Positions 36,368 through 43,856 of a DNA stretch of 64,000 nucleotides are shown piece by piece; within the stretch, counting starts at the first letter, position 1; every line of letters starts with the position of its first letter. The notes under the pieces were generated by a model. The model was not told the origin of the DNA. It did not search any database and saw only the letters and a program-made list of their open reading frames with translations. Position numbers and translations under genes: made by a program. Where the stretch lies: contig CAVVVI010000004.1 in assembly GCA_963751795.1 (NCBI GenBank), forward strand, positions 1,054,001-1,118,000, written 5' to 3'. This stretch comes from BOG-908 sp963751795. GTDB lineage: Bacteria > Pseudomonadota > Alphaproteobacteria > Acetobacterales > Acetobacteraceae.

Positions 36368-36814
36368 ATGTCAGAAGCGGATCACCAAGGCATAAACGAA
36401 GCTTCGGCCCAGCTTGCTCTCCCGCCCTGGCAAGCGGACTGGCTACTCACAACTCTAGTGAACTGGGTAAACAATTTAAAATTTGAAGTCTCGATCACCC
36501 TTTACATGAAAGGGTCGGTGATATCGGGCAGGCTCATCAGCTCCGACGACTTCATCGTCGGCTTTGTGCGGTCACTCAGCACCGATGTTTCCGAAGGAGA
36601 AGATGGTGAAGCTAGACAGCAACTTACAAAACTCTTTACGGGCGACGTAGAAACCCTCGATGGACAAAACTCGCCTCCACCTAATTATATTCACCTACGA
36701 AACGCCAGAGTATTTACGCCAGGACAAAGGCCGATTCCACAGAATGGTGTTTTGTGGAGAGGTCGCATTTCGGAAGTAGACGGTTTCTCGATCGGAGAGT
36801 TGGTAGTCGGATAA
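36368..36814 (+). CDS. Partner of the Cas2-like protein, weakly GvpU-like
   Basis: Protein of 148 aa with AAGGAGAG before ATG 36368. The N-terminal helix (LPPWQADWLLTTLVNWVNNL) leads to a beta segment FEVSITLYMKGSVISGRLISSDDFIVGFVRSL. This loosely recalls the conserved core of proteins named gas vesicle accessory protein GvpU, but no gas vesicle genes exist here. The remainder is acidic, then a beta-rich end (NYIHLRNARVFTPGQRPIP, VLWRGRISEVDGFSIGELVVG). Paired with the Cas2-like gene on the same AT-rich segment. An antitoxin, effector or structural partner role is pure inference. Confidence 0.5.
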   Translation: MSEADHQGINEASAQLALPPWQADWLLTTLVNWVNNLKFEVSITLYMKGSVISGRLISSDDFIVGFVRSLSTDVSEGEDGEARQQLTKLFTGDVETLDGQNSPPPNYIHLRNARVFTPGQRPIPQNGVLWRGRISEVDGFSIGELVVG

Positions 36815-36820
36815 GCACGG

Positions 36821-37990
36821 TTAGCGCGCAGCCGGCCCGATATTGCTAGAACCGTTCGGCAGTTCCTTGGCCACGTTGTTGTCAAAGGGCAGCAAGTTTT
36901 CCGGTTCGGGCACGAACGCGCTGCGAGGCATCAGCACCAGCTCGGCCGTTGTGCCGTTCGCATCCCGCAGGAAGGTCACAGTTGCGATGATCCATGTAAC
37001 GTTCGTCAGCTTGAGAGATGGCAGGTCTAGCGGTGCCATCGTGTTCGGTGCCCATAGCGCGCCCGCGCTGTCGCGCCAGCTATCGCAGGTAAGATGAACT
37101 GCCTGCGATCGGCCAACCCGTCGCGCCATGTCCCACTCCGCGTGCTGCTGCGCGAGCTTAGGAATGTTCTGCGTCTGCGGTGACACGATGATGAGCGGCC
37201 GATAGCGCGCCTGCCCATCCTTCCGCCGGGGGAAAGACGTATCCTTGGCCAGTGCTGCGGTGTTGCTGGCAATGACAGGGCCATGCGAGCCCGCTGGTGG
37301 TGGACCGCCGTCGTTGAGGAAGTCGGTTGACAGATATACCGCCCTGATCTCGGTGTAGCGTTGCGTAGTGGAGAACGTGACCGACATGGCTTGGACGTTC
37401 TGCCCCTGAGAAAATCCGCTTGCAGCTTTCGCGTCGCCCACCTTGGCAATGACCAGGTTGCCGGTCGTGTCGTCATAGATGACGAAGGCAGCCCAGCGTG
37501 CTATCCGCTCCAAAATCTCGTACGGCGGCTCCGTAAGTGTGACGCTGATTTGCGGGATCGCCGCGCTATCCCCATCGGGCGCCGATACCGTGACGCCGAA
37601 GGGCTGCGCCAGCTGCTTTGCGAGCGCGACAAGGGTTGTGTTGTTCGTCTGGTAGGGCGACTCCCCACCGGAACAGTCCAACAAGTCCAGGCACGTGCTA
37701 CGGCCGGCAATCCGAACCGTGTGCTCCTGAGCTGCTACGCTTGCCGTATATTCCTCCACGTACCCTGTCAGCACCGTGTCTGAGCCAAGCATGACGGCGC
37801 ACGGATCGCCCGGCGTAAGCACGATCTCGCCAGCGCTTGTCGGATATTTCTCGGTCAGCTCGATCTCGAATGAACTTGGGAAATACTCCATTGAGCGGGT
37901 TACTCGGACTGTCTCCCACCCTGACAGCACCTGCCGCCCGACAACGATGCTTACCACGTCCGGCGTCGGCGGGGACGTGGCCTCGCTCAT
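36821..37990 (-). CDS. Phage tail hub / baseplate protein (Mu gpP-like)
   Basis: Protein of 389 aa. The start (DVVSIVVGRQVLSGWETVRVTRSMEYFPSSFEIELTEKYP) and GDPCAVMLGSDTVLTGYVEEYTASVAAQEHTVRIAGRSTCLDLLDCS match the first barrel of Mu gp44/gpP-type baseplate hub proteins, related to T4 gp27. The middle contains ILERIARWAAFVIYDDTTGNLVI. It would sit under the tail tube and bind the central spike. Start overlaps the tape measure stop (ATGA). No spike, wedge or fibre genes follow, since the cargo begins next, which points to truncation of the tail cluster. Confidence 0.82.
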   Translation of the reverse strand: MSEATSPPTPDVVSIVVGRQVLSGWETVRVTRSMEYFPSSFEIELTEKYPTSAGEIVLTPGDPCAVMLGSDTVLTGYVEEYTASVAAQEHTVRIAGRSTCLDLLDCSGGESPYQTNNTTLVALAKQLAQPFGVTVSAPDGDSAAIPQISVTLTEPPYEILERIARWAAFVIYDDTTGNLVIAKVGDAKAASGFSQGQNVQAMSVTFSTTQRYTEIRAVYLSTDFLNDGGPPPAGSHGPVIASNTAALAKDTSFPRRKDGQARYRPLIIVSPQTQNIPKLAQQHAEWDMARRVGRSQAVHLTCDSWRDSAGALWAPNTMAPLDLPSLKLTNVTWIIATVTFLRDANGTTAELVLMPRSAFVPEPENLLPFDNNVAKELPNGSSNIGPAAR

Positions 37991-39894
37991 GCTGCGTCTC
38001 CGGTCATTGCGAGCGCCACCTTCGCATTTCCGGTTGCTCGCGCCGTCTGCTTAGTGACGGTGGTTCCCGGCTCTGCCTGCACGGTGACTTTGACACCCAC
38101 CTCGCCTCTCACTTGATGAGTTTGCGAGGGGTCTAGTGACAGCGAGAGATTGCCGCGATTCCGGGCCGCCTCTTCCACCGCGCCCGGTCGCTCATAGTAT
38201 CGGCTGACGTTTGATCCGGCTTCATAGTAGCCAGCGCTCGCACGCAGCTTCATGTCCGCCCGGCGCTCGCCATGCGACAGCTCGTAGGTGACGAAAGCGA
38301 GTTGCTCCGCCAGTGCAGCGCTGGCATCGGTGGTCGATTGCATCGTGTGCCCGAACACCTTGGCGAACTGGGCCTGGCGATCCTCGTGCCACTGGCCAAC
38401 ACCGAAAGCTTGGCCGCCATCCCCCTTCGCAAAAGGGTTCAGGCCACTTTCGGATTGGAGATTGGAGAAGATGCCGGCGGACTGCGCGGCCGTGTAAGCG
38501 CCTCCCTCGCGGGTTTGAAAAAACGAAAGCGCCTTCGCTTTTGCGTCGGCTCCCTTCAGCTGCGGCACGGCCGGCGTATCGCTCCCCTCGATACCGAGCC
38601 CCTGCAAAATCCTGTCAAAAAAGCGCGTCGCCCCGGTATCCGGCTGCGAAGTCACCGGTCCGGTGTAGATCCCCGACCTAGCTGCCCGGTTGCGGTGACC
38701 CGTCTCCTGCCGCTTGTCCGCCGCGCTCTCGGTCAACGCGTTGTTGACGAGGCCACCCGCGACAACTGCGCCGGTCGTTACAAAGGCTGAGCCGACATAG
38801 CCGAGCCCGCCGGCAACAGCACCCGCCTTCCCGCCCGATGCGACCAGCGCCAGAAGCCTTGCATTTGCGAGTGCTCGAAAGAAGCGGGCGCCCAGGTAGA
38901 GCGAAAGAACGTCCTCAGTCGCGTTCTTCCATCCCCCTAACTCATCAACCACGTATTTGATGCCGCCGCCGAGTTCCTTCAGATCGGCGGACGCGCGCTT
39001 TGCGAAGTCCTCCAGGTTCGACCTGATTTCCACCTGATTGTTTTTGATGAAGTCGGAGAGCTGCTGGACGACGGGGGTTAGGACCGGGCCGAGAACGCTG
39101 CTGATAGTCCGCCCCAAGCTGGACGAAGCCAGGTCCAGACGCGCCATCGCCGCCGCATATTCGCGCGCGTTCCTAATATCGTCAGGCGATAACTGGCCAT
39201 AGCCGCGCGCCTCCCCGGCGAGCGTGTTGATGCCGGCACCGCCGCGGCGGATCAGTGGCAACAGGGGCTCAGCTGCGCCCCCCATCAGCAGGTTTGCTAC
39301 CGCCGCTTGGGCAGCCGGATTTTTGAACCCGGCGATGGTGGTGGCCAGCTGCTTGAACACGTCATCGGCCTTGAGCGCGTGGCCAGTGCTGTCCTGATAG
39401 GCAATGCCGAGGCGCTGGAAGTATGCCACTGCCTGCGCGTTCTTGCCGTTCGTGGCGTCGTATAGGGTCTGCTGCAACCCACGCAGTCCCGAGTCCATGT
39501 CACCGGCCGTCGCCCCGGCCAGCTTGGCCGCACCCTCCAAAGCCTGTAGCGAATCGGTGGTCACGTCCAAACGCTGCGCCGTGTTGCCCGTCGAGACGCC
39601 GAACTGCGACCAAGCTTGCGTCAGCCTAACCAGGCCCGCCACGCTGGCCGCCCCGGTGATGATGCCAAGCGGCTCAAGCGCGCTGGTGAACGCGCGAGCG
39701 GAGTCCCAACCAGCACGCGCGACGCGTTCAACCCCGGCGGCCGTCTGCGTGACACCGCTCAGCTTGCCAAAGGTTGAGAGCGACTTTTGCAGCTTGTCCG
39801 CAGGAGCCCGCATCGCTGCAAGGCGCCGGTTCACGGCGTCTATGCCCGCGCTGGCCTTATCCTGCGCGACGATCGAGATGGAGAAGCCGGCCAT
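37987..39894 (-). CDS. Tail tape measure protein with C-terminal tail-lysozyme domain
   Basis: Protein of 635 aa. It begins MAGFSISIVAQDKASAGIDAVNRRLAAMRAPADKLQKSL, the coiled coil of tape measure proteins. A middle hydrophobic/Gly-Ala stretch (AGAVAGGLGYVGSAFVTTGAVVAGGLVNNALTE) follows. A phage tail lysozyme-type domain comes after it: AKALSFFQTREGGAYTAAQSAGIFSNLQSESGLNPFAKGD, then GVGQWHEDRQAQF; the Glu in LQSESGLNP is the likely catalytic residue. The short length implies a short tail. It begins one base after the stop of the frameshifted chaperone product, as in the lambda G-GT-H layout. Confidence 0.88.
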   Translation of the reverse strand: MAGFSISIVAQDKASAGIDAVNRRLAAMRAPADKLQKSLSTFGKLSGVTQTAAGVERVARAGWDSARAFTSALEPLGIITGAASVAGLVRLTQAWSQFGVSTGNTAQRLDVTTDSLQALEGAAKLAGATAGDMDSGLRGLQQTLYDATNGKNAQAVAYFQRLGIAYQDSTGHALKADDVFKQLATTIAGFKNPAAQAAVANLLMGGAAEPLLPLIRRGGAGINTLAGEARGYGQLSPDDIRNAREYAAAMARLDLASSSLGRTISSVLGPVLTPVVQQLSDFIKNNQVEIRSNLEDFAKRASADLKELGGGIKYVVDELGGWKNATEDVLSLYLGARFFRALANARLLALVASGGKAGAVAGGLGYVGSAFVTTGAVVAGGLVNNALTESAADKRQETGHRNRAARSGIYTGPVTSQPDTGATRFFDRILQGLGIEGSDTPAVPQLKGADAKAKALSFFQTREGGAYTAAQSAGIFSNLQSESGLNPFAKGDGGQAFGVGQWHEDRQAQFAKVFGHTMQSTTDASAALAEQLAFVTYELSHGERRADMKLRASAGYYEAGSNVSRYYERPGAVEEAARNRGNLSLSLDPSQTHQVRGEVGVKVTVQAEPGTTVTKQTARATGNAKVALAMTGDAA

Positions 39895-39895
39895 G

Positions 39896-40641
39896 CTACT
39901 TCACCTTGGGTGTGGTGAGATTCGTGCGCTGCACCCACCCGGACAGCTCGCGCAGTGTCAGGGCGAATGCGCTTCCAGGGCCGGCGGCCGGCCAATGATA
40001 GATGCGCGACAACCGGGCCACCGTCAGGTCGATTTCTGGCGTCCGGGCATAGAAAAACCCGTCAGGTATGCCGATGCGATATTCAGCACAGAGATGGGGA
40101 GATACTGAATTAGGGCCGGGCTCTCCCCCGACACATCGGTGACGATCGTTTCCTGCCAACGCCGCACACGCTGCGGCGACTGATCGCCGATCACGGCATC
40201 TGCCTTGACCATCTGCGCCAGCGTGGGCTCACGAAGGGTCAGCATGGTCATTGTTCGATTGCTGGCTTCGATCGGCTTTTCGAAGGTGATCGTCATCATC
40301 GGTGGCGGGAGAAAGTCGGCTTCCTCACCCTCACCATCGAGGAGACCCTTATCCACGAAGCTTTGCAGGTATCGGGCCGCCTGGCTGAAAGCGGAAATCG
40401 GCAGCGCATCGAGGAGCGGTTCCGCTACGTCAGCTGTGAGCGCGATCAACGTGCGCTGATACATGCGCGATGCTCGGCTTCCGTTTCGCGCGGTGAGGTG
40501 CTGTTCTGCCATCATAACGCGATTTGCCCGCGGTTCGGACAGGGCGAGACGTGAGAGCGAGCCATCCTTAATGCTCACAGGCGGATCGAAGTCGATCACC
40601 AGCGGTTCGGGGGCGGTGTAGGTGAAATCCGAAAAAGTCAT
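39896..40641 (-). CDS. Tail assembly chaperone, -1 frameshift fusion (G-GT type)
   Basis: After 196 codons of the chaperone frame, ribosomes slipping -1 at 40060-40054 would add 52 residues: FYARTPEIDLTVARLSRIYH, then WPAAGPGSAFALTLRELSGW and VQRTNLTTPKVK, giving 248 aa. The new frame is open without its own good start, reads as ordinary helical protein, and stops one base before the tape measure ATG. This copies the conserved G/GT arrangement of tailed phages, where a fixed ratio of short and long chaperone is needed for tail assembly. Confidence 0.78.
40024..40641 (-). CDS. Tail assembly chaperone, unshifted product (lambda G / Mu gp41-like)
   Basis: Protein of 205 aa built from two similar halves. 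Each half has an ALSEPRANRVMMAEQ-type or LREPTLAQMVKADAV-type segment then helices, with T(F)EKPI/DPPVSI strands. This is the pattern of phage tail assembly chaperone family E/41/14 proteins. It lies between a structural protein and the tape measure. Near its 3-prime end is a slippery heptamer, and a second frame continues to the tape measure start. Its ATG overlaps the previous stop (ATGA). Confidence 0.8.
   Translation of the reverse strand: MTFSDFTYTAPEPLVIDFDPPVSIKDGSLSRLALSEPRANRVMMAEQHLTARNGSRASRMYQRTLIALTADVAEPLLDALPISAFSQAARYLQSFVDKGLLDGEGEEADFLPPPMMTITFEKPIEASNRTMTMLTLREPTLAQMVKADAVIGDQSPQRVRRWQETIVTDVSGESPALIQYLPISVLNIASAYLTGFSMPGRQKST
40054..40060 (-). promoter_or_regulatory. -1 programmed ribosomal frameshift site (G GGT TTT)
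   Basis: In the chaperone frame the codons are ACG GGT TTT TCT, so the heptamer G GGT TTT fits X XXY YYZ. After slippage both tRNAs can re-pair (GGG, TTT), and the next codons are TTC TAT GCC. It is 30 bases upstream of the zero-frame stop codon. Frame change direction is -1, as in lambda G/GT. Confidence 0.75.
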
Positions 40642-41174
40642 GCCATCTCCTGCGCCGAGAGCACACCGCGCTTGATCGTGAGCGGCGTTCCGGCTGTCAT
40701 GGTGCCCATCGCAAACGCGCGCTGCGGGCCACCAGGTATCGACGCGCCGGCTTGTGTCAGCGCCGGGGTCATTCCGATGAAGTCACGCGGATCGTTGTAG
40801 CAGGCGCCCAGCACGGTGCCGGCGCTGTAGACTAGACTACCGGCCGCACCAGTTGCATCGTTGACCAGATCAGCAAATACGAGGCAGAGCGCGCCAGCGT
40901 CGCCTCCATCAGGCTGCGAGCCGTAGCTGTATGGGGTAAAAAACGGCATCGCCAGGAGCATTTCCTGTCCGGCCGGGCTGGAGAAGATCGCCCGCCCAAC
41001 AATCGCGCCAGCGATACCATGACCGAACGAGAAAGCGATCGAGTTGCGAGCAATCCCTTTCATCGGGCGGTTGAAGCTAATTGCCTGCCGCGCGTAGCCA
41101 GGCGCACTGTATTCCGTTGCCGTGCTGGCAGTCGGAAACGCCGTAACCAGCGCTATGAATCCATCTATGAACAT
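40638..41174 (-). CDS. Putative phage structural protein upstream of the chaperones
   Basis: Protein of 178 aa. Beta-rich: GYARQAISFNRPMKGIARNSIAFSFGHGIAGAIVGRAIFSSPAGQEMLLAMPFF resembles the GYARQxVxF...GRAIF pattern of small phage tail or decoration proteins. The end (QRAFAMGTMTAGTPLTIKRGVLSAQEMA) has the G-T-L-I-x-x-G form of surface-exposed virion proteins. Its position directly upstream of the chaperone is where a major tail protein normally lies, but the sequence is not a convincing tube protein. Confidence 0.6.
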   Translation of the reverse strand: MFIDGFIALVTAFPTASTATEYSAPGYARQAISFNRPMKGIARNSIAFSFGHGIAGAIVGRAIFSSPAGQEMLLAMPFFTPYSYGSQPDGGDAGALCLVFADLVNDATGAAGSLVYSAGTVLGACYNDPRDFIGMTPALTQAGASIPGGPQRAFAMGTMTAGTPLTIKRGVLSAQEMA

Positions 41175-41393
41175 TCACACACCCTCCACAATGACGCCCA
41201 AACCACGCGCTTGCATTTCCTCTGCCTCCGTCCGCAGAAAGCCCGCGTGCTGGTTCCTTTGGTATCCAGTCATTCCCACTTTAGTGAACCGGGCGAACCT
41301 GAAGGTAACCTCCTCCGGGTGTCGCACAGGCTTAGCGATGTTCGTGGCCTGGATCGGCTGCGGCTTGGGCAAGTAGAACTCCGGACGTGTCAT
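41175..41393 (-). CDS. Hypothetical phage protein, 72 aa
   Basis: MTRPEFYLPKPQPIQATNIA, then an Arg/Lys-rich middle and the hydrophobic end GLGVIVEGV. Its stop abuts the start of the 178-aa gene and its start overlaps the preceding gene by ATGA. Translational coupling on both sides supports it as real. No family recognised. Confidence 0.6.
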   Translation of the reverse strand: MTRPEFYLPKPQPIQATNIAKPVRHPEEVTFRFARFTKVGMTGYQRNQHAGFLRTEAEEMQARGLGVIVEGV

Positions 41394-42010
41394 GCCGCCA
41401 TCTCCAGTCGTGTTGCTATGTCCGCGTCAAAATCGTGGATTGTCGAGATAGCAACCGAGCATCGAGTAACATCGGCAATCACAAGCGCTCCGCGCGCGCC
41501 TGCTTTGGCGTCCAGACGCCGCATGCCGGCCATTTGCGCACGTGCGATCGGAACAAGCTCAGCGGCACGCAGCGGGCACCAAACCTCAGAGGGCATTGGC
41601 ACAGCCGGCGACATGATCCGCGTGTTAATGATCGCTGCGTAAAAGTGCGAGAAGGAAAAATGCCACTGCATTATCCGGCCCGCTGAGTGCGACCAGCCGC
41701 AGGCGACGTACTCCGCACAGAAAGGCTCCGGCTCTTTGTCCAGCGCAGGGCCATGCTTTAGGGTCGCCACTCGCATCGCCTGCGGGATCGTGCCGCTCAC
41801 AGCTTTGTCGAAGTCCGCAGCAGCCAGGAGCGCAGCGTTCGCCGCAGTGACGACGTCACCCGGCCCTCGGCCAGCCCCTGCCGCTGACAACATCGGATTG
41901 ACGGCCATTTTTGATTCGCACCCCGATACCGAACCGCGCTGCCAGGTTTCGGAATCGGTCATGACAATCGCACGGTCAGGGCCGAGAAGAAGGGAGGCGA
42001 GGATCGTCAC
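41390..42010 (-). CDS. Phage protein, possibly Ntn-hydrolase-like
   Basis: Protein of 206 aa. The N terminus MTILASLLLGPDRAIVMTDSETWQ, with T-I-x-A and V-x-x-x-D-S strands, resembles proteasome-like (Ntn hydrolase) folds sometimes encoded in tail clusters. This is a fold-level impression, not a firm family match. The centre has four cysteines. Overlaps both neighbours by four bases (ATGA). Confidence 0.5.
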   Translation of the reverse strand: MTILASLLLGPDRAIVMTDSETWQRGSVSGCESKMAVNPMLSAAGAGRGPGDVVTAANAALLAAADFDKAVSGTIPQAMRVATLKHGPALDKEPEPFCAEYVACGWSHSAGRIMQWHFSFSHFYAAIINTRIMSPAVPMPSEVWCPLRAAELVPIARAQMAGMRRLDAKAGARGALVIADVTRCSVAISTIHDFDADIATRLEMAA

Positions 42011-42348
42011 CAGATCAGCGCCCGCCGTTTTGCCTCAATTATATCCGACGATGGCCACCACAAACGAGCCGCCTCATCCGGTGTGCGACAGTCCTCCAGC
42101 TTCCCCGACTTGAGGGCGGAGCGGATGCGATCGTTACTCCACCCGGCGGCCATAGCCTGCGGAATGGTAGCGGGCTGTTTCTCAGTTTGTTGTGGCACGT
42201 TTGCGGCCTTGCTGTTGGGTTTGGGTAGCGACGGCGGGAGCCCTTGGGCGGGCGCGCGGTTCACGGCCTTAGACGGGGATGCCTGCTTCGCGTTTGCCGC
42301 GATCAGCAGCGAGGCCAGGAGTGGAGATGTTTGTGCGAAACAGGGCAT
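42007..42348 (-). CDS. Hypothetical phage protein, 113 aa
   Basis: Begins MPCFAQTSPLLASLLIAANAKQASP, then a Pro/Lys/Gln-rich linker, and ends in a compact helical part (PQAMAAGWSNDRIRSALKSGKLEDCRTPDEAARLWWP). ATG 42348 overlaps the upstream stop as TGATG; a longer reading to 42498 is rejected because it would be buried in the previous gene. Unknown role within the tail transcript. Confidence 0.6.
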   Translation of the reverse strand: MPCFAQTSPLLASLLIAANAKQASPSKAVNRAPAQGLPPSLPKPNSKAANVPQQTEKQPATIPQAMAAGWSNDRIRSALKSGKLEDCRTPDEAARLWWPSSDIIEAKRRALIW

Positions 42349-43106
42349 CACGCCGCGTCCAAGTAGATGGCGCGGCCCGATGCGACGTGCTTTGTGGCTT
42401 CCTCGTAATCGAGTTGCAGCACCGCGCCTTTGTCGTGAGTGGCACCGTGACTGTCCATGAAGCCGGCGACCAGCTTCACCGCGACTTGGGGGCTGCACGC
42501 GCGTTCAACCTCGGCCCGCCAGTCGAGGGGACACAACTCATGGACGCTGCCGGTCGCCCGTGCGGCGTCAATAAAATCTTGCATGGATGAGATGGTCGGT
42601 GGCGCAGGACGCGCCAGCACGATCACCCGCTTTCGGAATACATCGAGCTGGCCGGCGAAGTCGGGCAGATGCTCCATGCGGGGCAGTCGAGGCAGTATGT
42701 CAGCCGCGTCCGGCCATTCCGCTGTAACCTCGTCGTAGATGGACGCCCATTTTTCAAAGACGCGGTGATAGTCCGCCTCTGCCCCGGTGAACTCGGCCAG
42801 CCGATCGGCGACTGCATCGCGATAGGCTTCCCAGCGGTCTCCGCGCTCATAGAACTTGATCTCGCCCAGGCGGTGTTCCAGGGCCGGCTGCACGTGGTCG
42901 AGACGTTCCAGGGAAAGGTTCGCACGGTCAATTTCCGACCCGATAGCGAGCAGCTCCGTGTCCGAGTCCGGCTTCAAGAACAGCGCTTCCCGTCGCTCGC
43001 CTGCGGTGGCGATCGTGTGCGTTGCCGCCGCCCGTTCGGCGTTCATGGCGGCAAGCGCGGCTTCTATTTCAAGGCGGGCCTGAAGTCCAAGACGGATGTG
43101 CGACAA
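42348..43106 (-). CDS. Hypothetical phage protein, 252 aa
   Basis: The N-terminal 110 residues are predicted long helices: ARLEIEAALAAMNAERAAATHTIATAGERRE and EIDRANLSLERLDHVQPALEHRLGEI. The C-terminal part is mixed (CPLDWRAEVERACSPQVAVKLVAGFMDSHG). It is coupled to the 113-aa gene. Could be a scaffold-like or tail completion factor, but no family is recognised. It begins the coupled tail run, 105 bases after the 125-aa gene. Confidence 0.6.
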   Translation of the reverse strand: MSHIRLGLQARLEIEAALAAMNAERAAATHTIATAGERREALFLKPDSDTELLAIGSEIDRANLSLERLDHVQPALEHRLGEIKFYERGDRWEAYRDAVADRLAEFTGAEADYHRVFEKWASIYDEVTAEWPDAADILPRLPRMEHLPDFAGQLDVFRKRVIVLARPAPPTISSMQDFIDAARATGSVHELCPLDWRAEVERACSPQVAVKLVAGFMDSHGATHDKGAVLQLDYEEATKHVASGRAIYLDAA

Positions 43107-43211
43107 ACTTCCGCCCTGATGCTGCTGAAGACGTGGGCGGCGCGGCGGGTGCGGCCGGGCGGCGAAGAAGTCCTAGAGCGTGATGCCAGGCGGGAGAACT
43201 CGTCATAGCAA

Positions 43212-43589
43212 TCATATGCCGCATTCCGCTTTGTCATCGCTACAATCGTGATGACAAAGAGCAGGCGTGGTGCGCAGCATCTGGCGCCAGCCAAGCGGTC
43301 TTCCTCGGTTTGCTGCGAGCACAGCGTCGCACGCCGCTTGCAAGTCGTTTGATGCGATCGGATGCCCAGCCGCTCGGGCGCGTAGGCCTCGCTCAACCGC
43401 ACAAGCTGCCGCGTAGGGGGTCCGCTCTGCCGTTGCTGCCAGAGCGGCGGTCAAGGCAGCGGTGCGGGCGCTCTGGCGTCGGTGGGCGGCGTCCCAAGGA
43501 TGGGCCAGTGCATCCGCCAGGGCAGAAGCCTCAGTTGGCGTCAGCAGCCGTCTGGCGGCCTCCAGTGCCAGCGCAGCAAGGTCATTCAT
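43212..43589 (-). CDS. Hypothetical element protein, 125 aa
   Basis: An Ala-rich helical protein (LAALALEAARRLLTPTEASALADALAHPWDAAHRRQSARTAALTAALAATAERTPYAAACAVERGLRARAAG) with a C-terminal CHHDCSDDKAEC cluster that could bind metal. First gene transcribed after the candidate origin region. No recognised family; may be an accessory of replication or of the tail operon. Confidence 0.55.
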   Translation of the reverse strand: MNDLAALALEAARRLLTPTEASALADALAHPWDAAHRRQSARTAALTAALAATAERTPYAAACAVERGLRARAAGHPIASNDLQAACDAVLAANRGRPLGWRQMLRTTPALCHHDCSDDKAECGI

Positions 43590-43727
43590 GGGGGCGCCAG
43601 CCGGGACAGCGCACCAAGCAAGGCCGTTTCAGGCTTCATGGGTTTGGAATCGCCCAAAAGTTTAATTCGCACGCGGGAAAAAAAGGCGGGGGAACGGTCC
43701 ATAACCGAAGACGAAAACAGTCCAAGG

Positions 43728-43742
43728 ACCCCCATAGGGGGT
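43728..43742. terminator. Short C/G hairpin in the origin region
   Basis: ACCCCC (43728-43733), loop ATA, GGGGGT (43737-43742). A six-bp perfect stem just beside the large inverted repeat, in the non-coding stretch 43590-43856. It may be part of the origin structure or a terminator after the primase gene. Confidence 0.35.
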
Positions 43743-43761
43743 GCAAGCGGGGAAGCGCGCT

Positions 43762-43854
43762 GTGCAGGGTTTGCAGGGTTTCCCATTTCACCCGTTCATG
43801 CATGTGCGCGCCCGCGCGTGACGGTGTAATCGGGGAACCCTGCAAACCCTGCAC
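43762..43854. repeat. Large inverted repeat of GCAGGGTTT iterons, candidate replication origin
   Basis: Left arm GTGCAGGGTTTGCAGGGTT (43762-43780) and its exact reverse complement at 43836-43854 enclose 55 bases. Each arm contains a direct repeat of GCAGGGTT, so there are two iterons per arm in opposite orientation. It lies two bases beyond the stop codon of the P4-type primase-helicase gene. P4-like replicons have primase-bound iterons near their origins, so this is a candidate ori or cis replication region. A hairpin with regulatory or terminator function is the alternative. Confidence 0.65.
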
Positions 43855-43856
43855 AC

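Noticed and set aside
39896..40159. An independent 87-aa gene between chaperone and tape measure
   Set aside because: Its first 30 or so codons overlap the chaperone out of frame and there is no start signal; the -1 frameshift extension explains the conserved-looking part.
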